Of a stretch of 64,000 bases of DNA, positions 41,615 to 50,200 are shown piece after piece. Below the pieces are notes generated by a model. It was not told the DNA's origin and searched no databases. It worked only from the letters and a program-made list of their open reading frames with translations. Positions within the stretch are counted from its first letter, which is position 1. Every line of letters begins with the position of its first letter. Origin of the DNA: Sipunculus nudus (lineage: Eukaryota > Annelida > Sipuncula > Golfingiida > Sipunculidae); the NCBI GenBank assembly GCA_026874595.1, contig CM049322.1, positions 29,203,340 through 29,267,339 of the forward strand. Direction: 5' to 3'. The position numbers and the translations under genes are program-made.

Positions 41615-44600
41615 TAGACGGAGTGCCTTACGTCTGAGGCCATGAGGTTGATAGCTTTAGCGCCAGGTGGCAGTACGTGTTCCTCTGTCTTGGTTGATGA
41701 CAGGAGTAAGACCGTCTTGCTGCCTCTGTCGTCGTCCAGGTGTTGGACAGGGTCCCGGCCATCAAGAGGAATACATTTCCAATAGCCCAAACCAGCTTCA
41801 TGTTCATGTGCTATAAAGGTAATATACATGTAATTTATTGGGCTCAAATATCTATAAAGAAGAATCATTTTACCCATGGCCTAGACGAATTTTACTTTCA
41901 GGTGATATAAAGTAAGCAAAATGGGTATTAATGGGCCAAGATTATCTTTACAATCAACCAAGTCGGGGTCATGCCCAGGACGTTAACAGTTGTATTAATA
42001 ATCTCTAAAAATATTCCTCAAGAGGAAAATCGAATTTTTTGTGTGTGTGAGGCAAAGGCCTTATCAGGTTTTAACGAAATCATCATGTCACGTTGTTCAA
42101 AATTATGAATGTGTGTAGTTTTTATTCTGTAACTGAGACACACATCGTGTATTTTACTCTGTTTGGGGTTCCAGACAACGATTTTACATTCAGCATGAGT
42201 TTGGTATTGGTATTTTGAAATAATGTTCCTAGATCTATCCATCCTAACATGACGGGCGCATATCGTTGTACATTGTCAGGCAGTCCTCGTGCAGTATCCA
42301 TCGGAACACATCGGAATATTTTCATTACTTGCGAAAAAGAAGAAATACTGGATGAGAAATATGTTTCACTAAAACATGAACCATTTTAATATTGTTTTTG
42401 ACCCAATATCAACATCAATATTGCAATATTGATTTATATACCAAGTATATCTGTGTGGGTTATTTATTATTTCGTGATGGTTCATGCCGTACCTCAATAG
42501 CCACGTCTTCGTCGTCGCACGCCTTCAGCGGTCTACTGAACACCAGCACGGTATGGCTATCTGTCCGGCGGCCAGAGATGAGAGTGAGGCTCTGGCCGTC
42601 ATCAAGGGTCGGTACATCATACTGCAGGGAGTAACGGTCCTACAAACAGGTTACAGAATGTGAAGGTTAATGGTCCTACAAACAGGTTACAGAGGGTGTG
42701 GGTTAACGGTCCTACAAACAGGTCACAGAAGGTGTGGGTTAACGGTCCTACAAACAGGTCACAGAAGGTGTGGGTTAACGGTCCTACAAACAGGTCACAG
42801 AAGGTGTGGGTTAACGGTGCAACAAACAGGTTACAGAAGGTGTGGGTTAACGGTCCAACAAACAGGTTACAGAAGGTGTGGGTTAACGGTCCAACAAACA
42901 GGTAACAGAGGGTGTGGGTTAACGGTCCAACAAACAGGTCACAGAAGGTGTGGATTAACGGTCCAACAAACAGGTCACAGAAGGTGTGGATTAACGGTCC
43001 AACAAACAGGTTACAGAGGGTGTGGGTTAACGGTCCAACAAACAGGTTACAGAAGGTGTGGGTTAACGGTCCAACCAACAGGTTACAGAAGGTGTGGGTT
43101 AACGGTCAAACAAACAGGTTACAGAGGGTGTGGATTAACGGTCCTACAAACAGGTCAAAGAAGGTGTGGGTTAACGGTCCTACAAACAGGTCACAGAAGG
43201 TGTGGATTAACGGTCCAACAAACAGGTTACAGAGGGTGTGGGTTAACGGTCCAACAAACAGGTTACAGAGGGTGTGGGTTAACGGTCCTACAAACAGGTC
43301 ACAGAAGGTGTGGATTAACGGTCCAACAAATAGGTTACAGAGGGTGTGGGTTAACGGTCCAACAAACAGGTTACAGAGGGTGTGGGTTAACGGTCCTACA
43401 AACAGGTTACAGAGGGTGTGGATTAACGGTCCTACAAAAAGGTTACAGAAGGTGTGGGTTAACGGTCCTATACAAACAGGTTACAGAGGGTGTGGATTAA
43501 CGGTCCAACAAACAGGTTACAGAGGGTGTGGGTTAACAGTCCTACAAACAGGTTACAGAGGGTGTGGATTAACGGTCCAACAAACAGGTTACAGAGGGTG
43601 TGGATTAACGGTCCAACAAACAGGTTACAGAGGGTGTGGGTTAACGGTCCTACAAACAGGTCACAGAGGGTGTGGATTAACGGTCCTACAAACAGTTTAC
43701 AGAGGGTTTGGGTCAACAGTCCTAAAAACAGGTTACAGAGGGTGTAGGATAACGGTCCAACAAACATTTACAAAGGGTGTGGGTCAACAATCGTACAAGC
43801 AGGTTACATAACAGTGTTAATTAACGGTCCTACAAAAAAGTTGGAGAGAGGATGAGTTAACGATCCTGTATACGTAACAGAGTGTGAAGGCTAATATTTT
43901 ATTGAGCGAACTTCCTTCAAGCAGGATACACAGGGTATTTATTAATAGTACAGGGAGTGAACATCCTTAAATCCTGTTATAAAAAAAACATTGATAACAT
44001 AATGTTGAAGACATATATAATATTTCCAGAAGTGACGAAAAAGGTATTTTATGTCCGCAAGTATGTCAGAGGAAAGCTGACAGAAAGTATATTAAATAGA
44101 AAATTTTCAGAAACATTCTAAAAAAAGGATCCTTAAGGATTCTTCTAAGAGGAAAAGGTTCCCTCTAGCACATTTTAGGTTCTTGCCCTGATCACAGCTT
44201 ATAGTAAGGTTCCAGATCGAACCCGTGTTGTCAGTGGTGTCAGTTTATCTTCAAGGACGAATGATCATTAGCTGATGAACATTTTATTAAAATTTTTTTT
44301 ATTGTCGGTGTAAAGCATTTCAAATATATTACAATTCACTGTACGTTTTTTTATATATATATCAGGTATAGCTTTACCCTAAACCGGGTTAAGAAATATA
44401 ATAACGTTATTTCATAGTAATCTCAGAAATAGAATCAAAGTGTAATTATTAACATATTTCATTTTTGATATATAAATATTATCACCTGAATAACGGGGTG
44501 AGGGGGGGGGGGGGGGGGGGGTAGCAACATTGACCATCCCCTTGCAAAAAAGTGTTTGGGATATATAACCCCCCCCCCCGTATTAACGCCCCTGCTTGTT

Positions 44601-47214
44601 AAGACCCAAGTCCCGATGGATAGAACGGGCTTGCGCACTTTATTTGAACTATGAGGTTAACACTTTAACGGTCGGATTTTTTGGTCTCCCCAGATATTAG
44701 AAGAAATAATTTAAGGTAAGACCTGTGCTGTGAAGAACATCGCGGTCACCTGTATAGCAATTAATTGTCAAGCGACTTAATGTACCCAATAAGTCACTGT
44801 CTGTGAAAGAATTTACGTTTACTTAATTTAAACGAGGAAAAAGACCGGTGATTAACACGCTATTGGCAGTATTACGTGCATGAAGTCGTTGTGGTGGTGA
44901 GTAATACGTCGTACACAAGTTAATATTTATACTATTCGTGAAGAACTTGGAAAGAGTTCCAGCATTGTAAAAAGAAAATGACCGCTTTTAAACAGTCAAC
45001 AAACGAAAGTATAATTCGGCTTCAGTGATTGAAACTAAACAAGCCAGACTTCTATACATGGAATCATTTATCATACAAAGAGCGTTAAGCACATCTTATT
45101 ACCATCCCTATTTTGAGCCAAACCAGTAAATATAGGACAGATTTGTGCGTTGATATGTAAACTTTTTAATTAACTGGTGGTTTCATTACATCGGCCTGAG
45201 GGACAAAACGGAGACTCGCAATGTTTGGTCACGCTCAATTACACATTCACTGGAGAGGTTCTCTAATTAACTTAGTAATAATAAGTCAAACAACACTAAG
45301 TTAACAGACTAACTGGGTGACTTTCGTCTAGCTTATACACTTAGTAATAATAAGTCAAATAACACTAAGTGTATGAGCTAAACGAAAGTCACCCATCCAT
45401 TCTTTCTCTTTTCCAAAATCAGATCCATCTGCCTTGCCTGCAGGAGTGAAAATGGGATTTTTTTTTTCATTTGAAAATGGCTCATAATTAATATGGTAGG
45501 TTATTCAATAGATATTTCTAAATTATAGAAAGTATAAAAAATGCACAACATAAAATTATGTATCACAAAGCAAAAAAAAAAAAAAATTCCAAGATTGTTT
45601 GTCCTTCAAGATACAAATATATTTTGAAGAATAAGATAAGATTACTTATTTAATATATTGACATAATGTTGTAATCGAGTCACAAATATATACAATATTT
45701 ATTTTATTATGATTAATTTTTTTTAAAACCTTTGTACTGGGTTTTTCAAAACATATGGGCAGGGGGGGGGGACAAAACGGAGTCTCTCAAAGTTTGGTCA
45801 CGCTTTACTCGAGTAGTGAGTTTAGTATCGGCTTTGTTGGGACTGTGTCTTTAGGGCAACTGTTTTAACATCAAATTAACAGTAAAATTTACGCATTCTA
45901 AAAGCAAGGTAGAGCTATTTGCCTTTTGCTTTTTTTGTCTCTATTGTTTGCTCGGATATCTAACAATCTTTATATCAACTTAATCGGTCAGACGGTCAAT
46001 CTTCAGATGTACCCTGAAATCCTTATGAGGACGGATTTATATCTTTTTATTCTTGACAGTGAAGTAATGTATCTAACTGTAACATTAACAGTATGATAAA
46101 AATAGCAATCATTATAGTCTAAAAAAGGTCCACTTATTTCTTAGATTTTATTCTAACTGTCTTTAGGCCTACTAACTCCCCGCTTAGTTAAAATCATGTT
46201 AAGAACCTCATAAAAGAAAAAAGTTACACATTTTCTTTCGAAATCCGGTTCGTTTGAAAGTGACTCGCGCATCATTTATTTCTGATGATGGTTTCCTAAT
46301 AAAACATTCATGTTGTCTGTGTTATTTACATAAGGGGTGTATCAGTATAACTTAAGGTACAGCTTTTTTGTTAAATGATTATTAAAGCTCTTATAATTAT
46401 GCTTGCATAGAACCATTCATATATCAAACAAACATTGTTATTATGGTCATCAGGTGTTTATAGAAGTAACAACGGGAGGTACAATTATGTTAAAGGCACA
46501 TGCCTCTGATCAACAGTGTAGATTTGTATAATGCATTAACTTCAAGTTGAATTTGCACTGTCACGCCAATTTGTCCCTCTGACAGCATTTGTATACTTTT
46601 TTATAACACTTGCCATGTGTGAGGGAAAAAAACCCTTGCAACTAGGAATATTGGTTAATTCCCGTGCTATAAAGATCTTACCAAATAAGATTACGTGTGA
46701 ACTTAAAATCAAACAATCACGAAAAAGACAGAAAGAAACAAAGCTGTTTTTAGTATTAATTTGCATTGTCCATACTCTAAGTTGCTCAGACAAGGTTATT
46801 TCTCTCCGTTACTTATTTCATAGGTCTGTGAGGCAGTCATTTTGTAATTTTTTACATACAAGTGGTCCGGGCAGAAACCGATGTGTTTAAATGATGCTTT
46901 TTTATAAGAGATAAAGACACCTAAACCCTCACCTGAAGTACTGGTGTCCCGTCGTTCTTGACCCACGCCAGAACGACGTCAGTGTCGATCATGCCGCCTT
47001 CACGTGAAATCCCCAGCCCGACCCAGCCTTGAGTACGAGCGTGGATTTCAAAAACGATAGAGTTGTCATTGGGATCCCAAAACAGCACAAACTTGTCCCT
47101 GACCTCTGAGAGGTCCTGCCTGTACGGGTAGGGTCGTGTAGGGGTAACATCCTGACCATACGTTGTGGTTATGATATTCAGTAGACATAAAACTAAAGTC
47201 AGCACCGGCCTCAT
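34841..47214 (-). CDS. MOXD1: MOXD1-like copper monooxygenase gene A (12 exons, probably broken)
   Basis: DBH-like monooxygenase of the copper type II ascorbate-dependent family; known members are secretory-pathway enzymes with a DOMON domain followed by two copper-binding domains. Exons run from a signal peptide (47,214) to a stop (34,841) and would give about 619 residues, close to human MOXD1 (613, from memory). Exons: 46,933-47,214; 42,493-42,639; 41,632-41,810; 41,206-41,289; 40,768-40,937; 40,134-40,248; 37,802-37,962; 37,406-37,591; 36,912-36,971; 35,582-35,709; 35,222 to about 35,399; 34,841-35,008. Visible copper ligands are His-His in exon 5, His-Ser-His in exon 8 and Met in SEMC of exon 10; the third CuH histidine is replaced by Leu in exon 6. 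Exons 3 and 5 are each one base short of frame and exon 11 has no AG acceptor, so this is a pseudogene or contains sequence errors. A paralogue (gene B) lies upstream on the same strand. Confidence 0.8.
35222..35399 (-). CDS. MOXD1: Gene A exon 11: C-terminal segment, acceptor AG missing
   Basis: Encodes YMDGKVTTTGPYFGMTPTQVL, then QDWTNYAIRESFQ and KMKLRCQKEYWNGSYLP, ending at CCG/GTAATT. Homology with gene B places the 5' boundary near 35,399, but the sequence there (TTAACATTACATTATATGG on the minus strand) contains no AG. The nearest upstream AG (CGAAG/TTAACC) would bring an in-frame TAA. The exon is homologous, but its splicing looks damaged. Confidence 0.7.
35582..35709 (-). CDS. MOXD1: Gene A exon 10: CuM methionine exon
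   Basis: 128 nt (phase 0 in, 2 out), acceptor CCCCCAG/GGAGAC, donor AGA/GTAAGT. It encodes LDSEMCLGIIYYTPH, then FRYCSSH. SEMC carries the CuM methionine of the family and a disulphide Cys. It is the same length as the gene B exon, where the Met is replaced. Confidence 0.85.
35710..36911 (-). other. Gene A intron 9
   Basis: AT-rich intron between exons 9 and 10 with a (CT)n tract at 35,821-35,869. No other feature is supported. Confidence 0.7.
35821..35869. repeat. (CT)n microsatellite
   Basis: Uninterrupted CT dinucleotides over about 49 bp within gene A intron 9. Confidence 0.95.
36912..36971 (-). CDS. MOXD1: Gene A exon 9: small exon of copper-binding domain 2
   Basis: A 60-nt phase-0 exon between ATAACAG/ACGGAC and ACG/GTCAGT, encoding DQIILECTYDTTDRSGF. 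It corresponds to the conserved ECxYxT strand of the family. Gene B has a 60-nt exon at the same place. Confidence 0.78.
37406..37591 (-). CDS. MOXD1: Gene A exon 8: copper-binding domain 2 with His-Ser-His
   Basis: 186 nt (62 codons, phase 0), acceptor TTCCAG/GCGATG, donor AAT/GTAAAG, the same length as in gene B. It encodes VMLHSHYVGSKIVMRHVRIGVELP; HSH is the two-His part of the CuM site. It continues to RKLPSPVTIKN. Confidence 0.85.
37802..37962 (-). CDS. MOXD1: Gene A exon 7: inter-domain segment
   Basis: 161 nt, phase 1 in and 0 out, acceptor ATACAG/GCAGAC, donor CAACAG/GTACGT. It encodes RRDSSGVRLWVTETLRP, then IPPRSKEF and GYCASECLQQ with the paired Cys typical of the junction between the two copper domains. 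Confidence 0.85.
37963..40133 (-). other. Gene A intron 6, mostly repeat-derived
   Basis: About 2.2 kb between exons 6 and 7. Its left part (about 38,240-39,370) is less AT-rich and resembles decayed mobile-element sequence with many stops. The right part holds the GTCC-headed dispersed repeat, listed separately. Confidence 0.6.
39404..39810 (+). repeat. Dispersed mollusc-type repeat with GTCC head and two diverged monomers
   Basis: A GTCC/GTCT-rich head (39,411-39,444) is followed by two diverged monomers of about 120-130 bp, each with an AACTCGAA...TTTGA block, GTCACCAA(A/G)CTTC, a GGGCTA(T/G)GTCAAGTT core and a TTTTCAAGGT(C/T)ACAG end. The segment closes with TTCCCACATCAGGCGGGGGAC. I recall this arrangement as abundant in bivalve genomes; that is memory, not a search. 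Confidence 0.55.
40134..40248 (-). CDS. MOXD1: Gene A exon 6: copper-binding domain 1, continued
   Basis: 115 nt, acceptor TTCAG/GATGTG, donor ACAG/GTATGT, phase 0 in and 1 out, identical in length to the gene B exon. It encodes DVWLPDNTGIAVGGPET, a recognisable family block, then LEILYHNT. The family pattern here is LEVHYDN; the CuH-binding His is replaced by Leu in this copy. Confidence 0.82.
40768..40937 (-). CDS. MOXD1: Gene A exon 5: CuH site (His-His) exon, out of frame at its donor
   Basis: Begins WEPLIQPGNEDIVHH after acceptor TTTTTAG and contains the adjacent His pair that binds CuH in this family. It ends ILTWSVGG at a good donor, GG/GTGAGC, but is 170 nt where gene B has 171. Because the next exon begins in phase 0, splicing here breaks the frame. 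A weaker donor at TCG/GTTGGA (exon end 40,779) would keep frame but drop four residues. Confidence 0.75.
41206..41289 (-). CDS. MOXD1: Gene A exon 4: start of copper-binding domain 1
   Basis: 28 codons, phase 0 at both ends, acceptor CTGCAG/GTGACA, donor ATG/GTATGG. It encodes YYVIMKIPDVYTKKHMIM, corresponding to the opening strand of the Cu2-monooxygenase N domain. It is the same length (84 nt) as the matching exon of gene B. The first conserved Cys of this segment is not present here, although gene B has one. Confidence 0.75.
41552..41613. repeat. (AT)n(GT)n microsatellite beside the exon 3 donor
   Basis: About 53 bp of AT followed by a short GT run, starting within 20 bp of the gene A exon 3 donor site. 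Confidence 0.93.
41632..41810 (-). CDS. MOXD1: Gene A exon 3: end of DOMON domain, with a one-base frame lesion
   Basis: From acceptor TTTATAG/CACATG the phase-0 frame gives MKLVWAIGN, the expected end of a DOMON strand. The rest of the homologous sequence (DDDRGSKTVLLLSS and PPGAKAINLM) lies in a different frame up to donor GAC/GTAAGG. The exon is 179 nt, one short of the 180 needed between two phase-0 exons; a missing base near 41,765-41,775 would explain it. Left unrepaired, the frame reaches a stop at the exon end. Confidence 0.7.
42493..42639 (-). CDS. MOXD1: Gene A exon 2: DOMON domain
   Basis: Reads DRYSLQYDVPTLDD, then SGRRTDSHTVLVFSRPL and ACDDED, matching the middle of the MOXD1 DOMON region. 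The acceptor is TTTGTAG/GACCG and the donor GAG/GTACGG; 147 nt, phase 0 at both ends. The acceptor lies at the edge of a 36-bp minisatellite that repeats this same acceptor about 34 times upstream on the transcript. Confidence 0.88.
42640..43890. repeat. 36-bp minisatellite built on the gene A exon 2 splice acceptor
   Basis: About 34 copies of a 36-bp unit (plus strand: GGTTACAGAGGGTGTGGG then TTAACGGTCCTACAAACA). On the minus strand each unit reads CCTGTTTGTAG/GACCGTTAA, a copy of the true exon 2 acceptor and first codons (CCTGTTTGTAG/GACCGTTAC). The array sits directly upstream, on the transcript, of the real acceptor, and its last unit merges with it. Units differ by CCT/CCA, TTACAG/TCACAG and GGG/AGG. 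Copies decay beyond 43,750, and a relic resembling the exon start (ACAGGGAGTGAAC) is visible at about 43,951-43,965. 36 bp is 12 codons, which explains the long open frames on both strands. Confidence 0.93.
44502..44579. repeat. Poly-G and poly-C runs in inverted arrangement
   Basis: A run of 20 G (44,502-44,521) and a run of 11 C (44,569-44,579) separated by 47 bp. They could form a G-quadruplex or a G/C stem. Confidence 0.85.
45200..45235 (+). repeat. Direct repeat copy 1 (GGGACAAAACGGAG...)
   Basis: A 36-bp block that recurs at 45,769-45,804 with three mismatches. The pair flanks the hairpins and about 500 bp of AT-rich DNA. Confidence 0.8.
45269..45394. repeat. Two adjacent hairpins with almost the same loop
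   Basis: The larger hairpin has 31-nt arms (45,315-45,345 and 45,364-45,394) differing at only two positions, around an 18-nt loop. Just to the left a smaller perfect 10-bp stem (TTAACTTAGT / ACTAAGTTAA) encloses a loop that differs from the larger one by a single base (AATAATAAGTCAAACAAC versus ...AAATAAC). The shape fits a foldback transposable element or a small-RNA precursor. Confidence 0.75.
45769..45804 (+). repeat. Direct repeat copy 2
   Basis: Second copy of the 45,200-45,235 block (33 of 36 identical), in the same orientation, 569 bp away, ending GTTTGGTCACGCT like the first. Confidence 0.8.
46933..47214 (-). CDS. MOXD1: Gene A exon 1: signal peptide and start of DOMON domain
   Basis: Starts at ATG (47,214) with a hydrophobic signal peptide (residues 1 to about 20, ending near TTTYGQ) and continues into a DOMON segment with FVLFWDPND, GWVGLGIS and DTDVVLAWVK motifs typical of the MOXD1/DBH N-terminus. 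It ends in VLQ at a donor, CAG/GTGAGG, after exactly 94 codons (phase 0). The start is chosen because it places the signal peptide at the N-terminus. Confidence 0.88.
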
Positions 47215-50200
47215 AGTGCAGTTTTACTTCTGACAAACAAAACTAAGTTGCAATGTCAGAAAACGCTGTGGGGTTGACTGTTGACGTCCTCTCTCATTGT
47301 GTGCCCGTTGTCTATGCATATTTTTTATATATTTTATTGCTTAGTCAAAGTCCGAGGTGCTTATGTACTCCAAATACTTCACAGAGACATCAAGAGACAT
47401 CAACATCTTGACAACGCGTTGTCCATACTAATTGTATTACGGGTCATAGGTCAAATAAAATGATTGCTTTTTTTTTGTGAGAAATTCTTTAAAAAAATGA
47501 AGCTGCAGTTTTAGGTGATGACGGTTAAACAAAGGTAAGCATGGGTATAAATATTCTATTGTTTTAGAATAAGGTAGATAGTAAAAGTGTCTTGTAAAGT
47601 GTATCAATGGATCCATCCGGTAATTGACGAATGACGATACCGACGAATAGTACGTATGTTCTAGTAAGCTCTTGGTATACACTCACACGTACACACATGG
47701 TTAATGGATGCAATTCTATTTTAACAGCTGAATGTACTTGAGATGAGTAGGAATATTTCGATATAGCGCCACTTCGGCCCCGTGATATGAGAGAGTCCAT
47801 CAAGATGCCTGTGTGCCACGTTCAGTAATAACGATAACCGCACCCTAGGTCGCGATGAGGACGCAAACTTGTTCGTCATTTTCACACAAATTGCCTACAG
47901 GCACGCTGACACTTCAAATAAACCAGACTAATCGTTAAGTAAATGTATGTACTTTCTAACAACACCTACAATTTTGTTGTAACTGAGTCTACTGGTAAAT
48001 CTCCGTGCATGTTTGTTGAATTCCTTACCGTAAAATAGAAGCATGTCTCGCATTAGTTACTGGACTAAAGCTAACTTGTACAGGACACGGGAAATGGCTT
48101 ATTGGATTAACACGTTGAGTTGGGAGTTTACATGTATTCTTTGGTTGATTCATTATTTGATTGTCAACTGTTTACAACGATATCTAAGCAACCGGATGTA
48201 TGGCCGTTGCGGTGCATTTCCCAGTATGACTTGTTTCACAACTCAAGCAGGTTTAACGGTCCAATATAAATGCCCATGCAATGAACTGCAAATTCAGATA
48301 TATTTAAGTGTATGTGTGCATTCGGGATGTCTTATTATGATAACCGTATTATCGAAAATAACTAGGCCCTTTTTTTTGTCGTAAAAGTGTTAAAATGTTT
48401 ATTTGATCGCAGTTATTTCAAAATAATAATATATAAAGACCGGGAATCTGTTTGCTTGGTTGAAGTGAGATAAGCGCGACGATGATGTGTGGGGTAATTT
48501 TGTTAAATGACATACGGGATATGAATGGGAAAAGGTACAGGACAGAAAATCTTATACATTTTAATATGTTGCCCTGTTACCAGTGAAGCAATACGTTCTA
48601 TGTATTAAAGTAAGAACACATTCTGAAACATGAATCTGAATTGATAAGGGTAAAGCATGCTACATAAAATCAGATTTATATTTAAAAAAACAAAAAAAAC
48701 AAAAAACAAATGGGAAAACCGTGAAAGAGCAAGTATGGACAGACAAAGGTAAGACAGAGGACAGAAAAGGAAAGGAAACAACGCAGTAAAAGTGAGATTA
48801 ATCAATACCCTGCCAAAATGGAGGTTTCGAGGTTTTCATCAAACAAGTTGCTTAAAGTTTAAATTCAAGTTGTTGTCCTGAAGCAATATCTGTCAATTTT
48901 TTTAAAAGGTTAGTAAAAAATAAAACAACAACAAACTCTTGTGTGACTTGTCATCTCTGGGTTGCAATGCTCAAAATGATTTTTCTAAATGAAAAGTGGG
49001 GGGGAGGACCCTTTTTCCCTTAATTTCTGAAAAAAGTGAGGAAGACATAGGGACTTCTGAAACAAAGCAAATGAATTCATGTTTGATTATCAGTTTTTTT
49101 TTAAGTAGTGGCTGCCACATATATAAGTTTAAAGCCACAAGATGCTTCGCTCAATATGTTTTTTTTATATTTACTCATCTCATCAAAGACCTACATGACG
49201 CACTCTAAATAATGTATTGGGACATAAACAGTGATTCTTTGTGATAGTGCGTTAATTAATCAACCTTTACCTTGTTTTTAAATGTCCAAGTGTAATGTCT
49301 TCTCTGTACACCTGGCTTCTGACTTCACATAACCAATAAAATCTGGCCCTAAAATGAAGACATGGTGGGTACATGAGGTCACGGCGCACGGCTATGATAA
49401 ACGAGTTGCACAATAATAAAAGCGTCTCGTAACTTATTGAGGTTTACATTGAGGGTTCTGAATAGTGCTAATGTACCAATTACTTTACAGGTCACAACTC
49501 GGGCATACAGTTTGTATTTAAATGTAAAGTACAACGTCACTGTAGTCCAATTTAGTCAATCGTAATGAAAAACTAACTGTGAGCACCACGTGACGTATGA
49601 ACAGAATCACAGGTAAACACTGAGAAAACCAACACATACTTCAGTCGCTGATTGGCTGGAAAAAAGAGCTAACATTTGATTGACATCGGGAATTATGAAC
49701 TGCAGTGAGTTTTTTTTAGGTTGATCCCTACTTATTGCTAAACTGAGCTTTATATGTTGACATTTAATTAGTGCATGCCAGGGTAGCCGGGTGGTCTTGT
49801 ACTTGTGGACATGGCCTGTGACCATAAGCTCCGCCTTCTTCTGAGTCCGACACGTAAAGAATTGACTTATGATAATAATCTCACTTTTTATTCAAGATAA
49901 ATGTTAAAATTTAATTCAGGAGGGAGGGAACAAAACTAGATCATGATATGGATTCCTTTTGCATTCACATTCAAGCTAGCCAACTAAGACAATATTGATA
50001 TTTCTCAACAATTTTAGCCATTTTCACAAAATAGTATTTCGGTTTATTCTACAATTCTTCAAACGAATATTTCCAATATTCCAACAGGAATAAACCTATT
50101 CAGTTTTGAACGTACGTTTGAAAACGTGTTATCACTTTATTTAACAGTAACAGGCCATTTTAAACCAAGGTCATTTTTTTTTAAATTTAATACAGATGAA

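Larger units (their letters stand above)
43891..46932 (-). other. Gene A intron 1 (left part, outside the minisatellite)
   Basis: AT-rich intron holding a G20/C11 pair (44,502-44,579), a satellite-like fragment (about 44,601-44,632), a pair of hairpins (about 45,269-45,394) and a 36-bp direct repeat (45,200 and 45,769). No exon is supported. Confidence 0.65.

Noticed and set aside
42617-43811. Open frames of up to 299 codons across the 36-bp array (VNGPTNRLQRVW, QTGYRGCGLTVL)
   Set aside because: Low-complexity repeat translation; the array is intronic to gene A and all frames are similarly open.
48043-48384. 113-codon plus-strand open frame in the intergenic region
   Set aside because: Composition typical of chance frames in AT-rich DNA; no homology or splice signals recognised.
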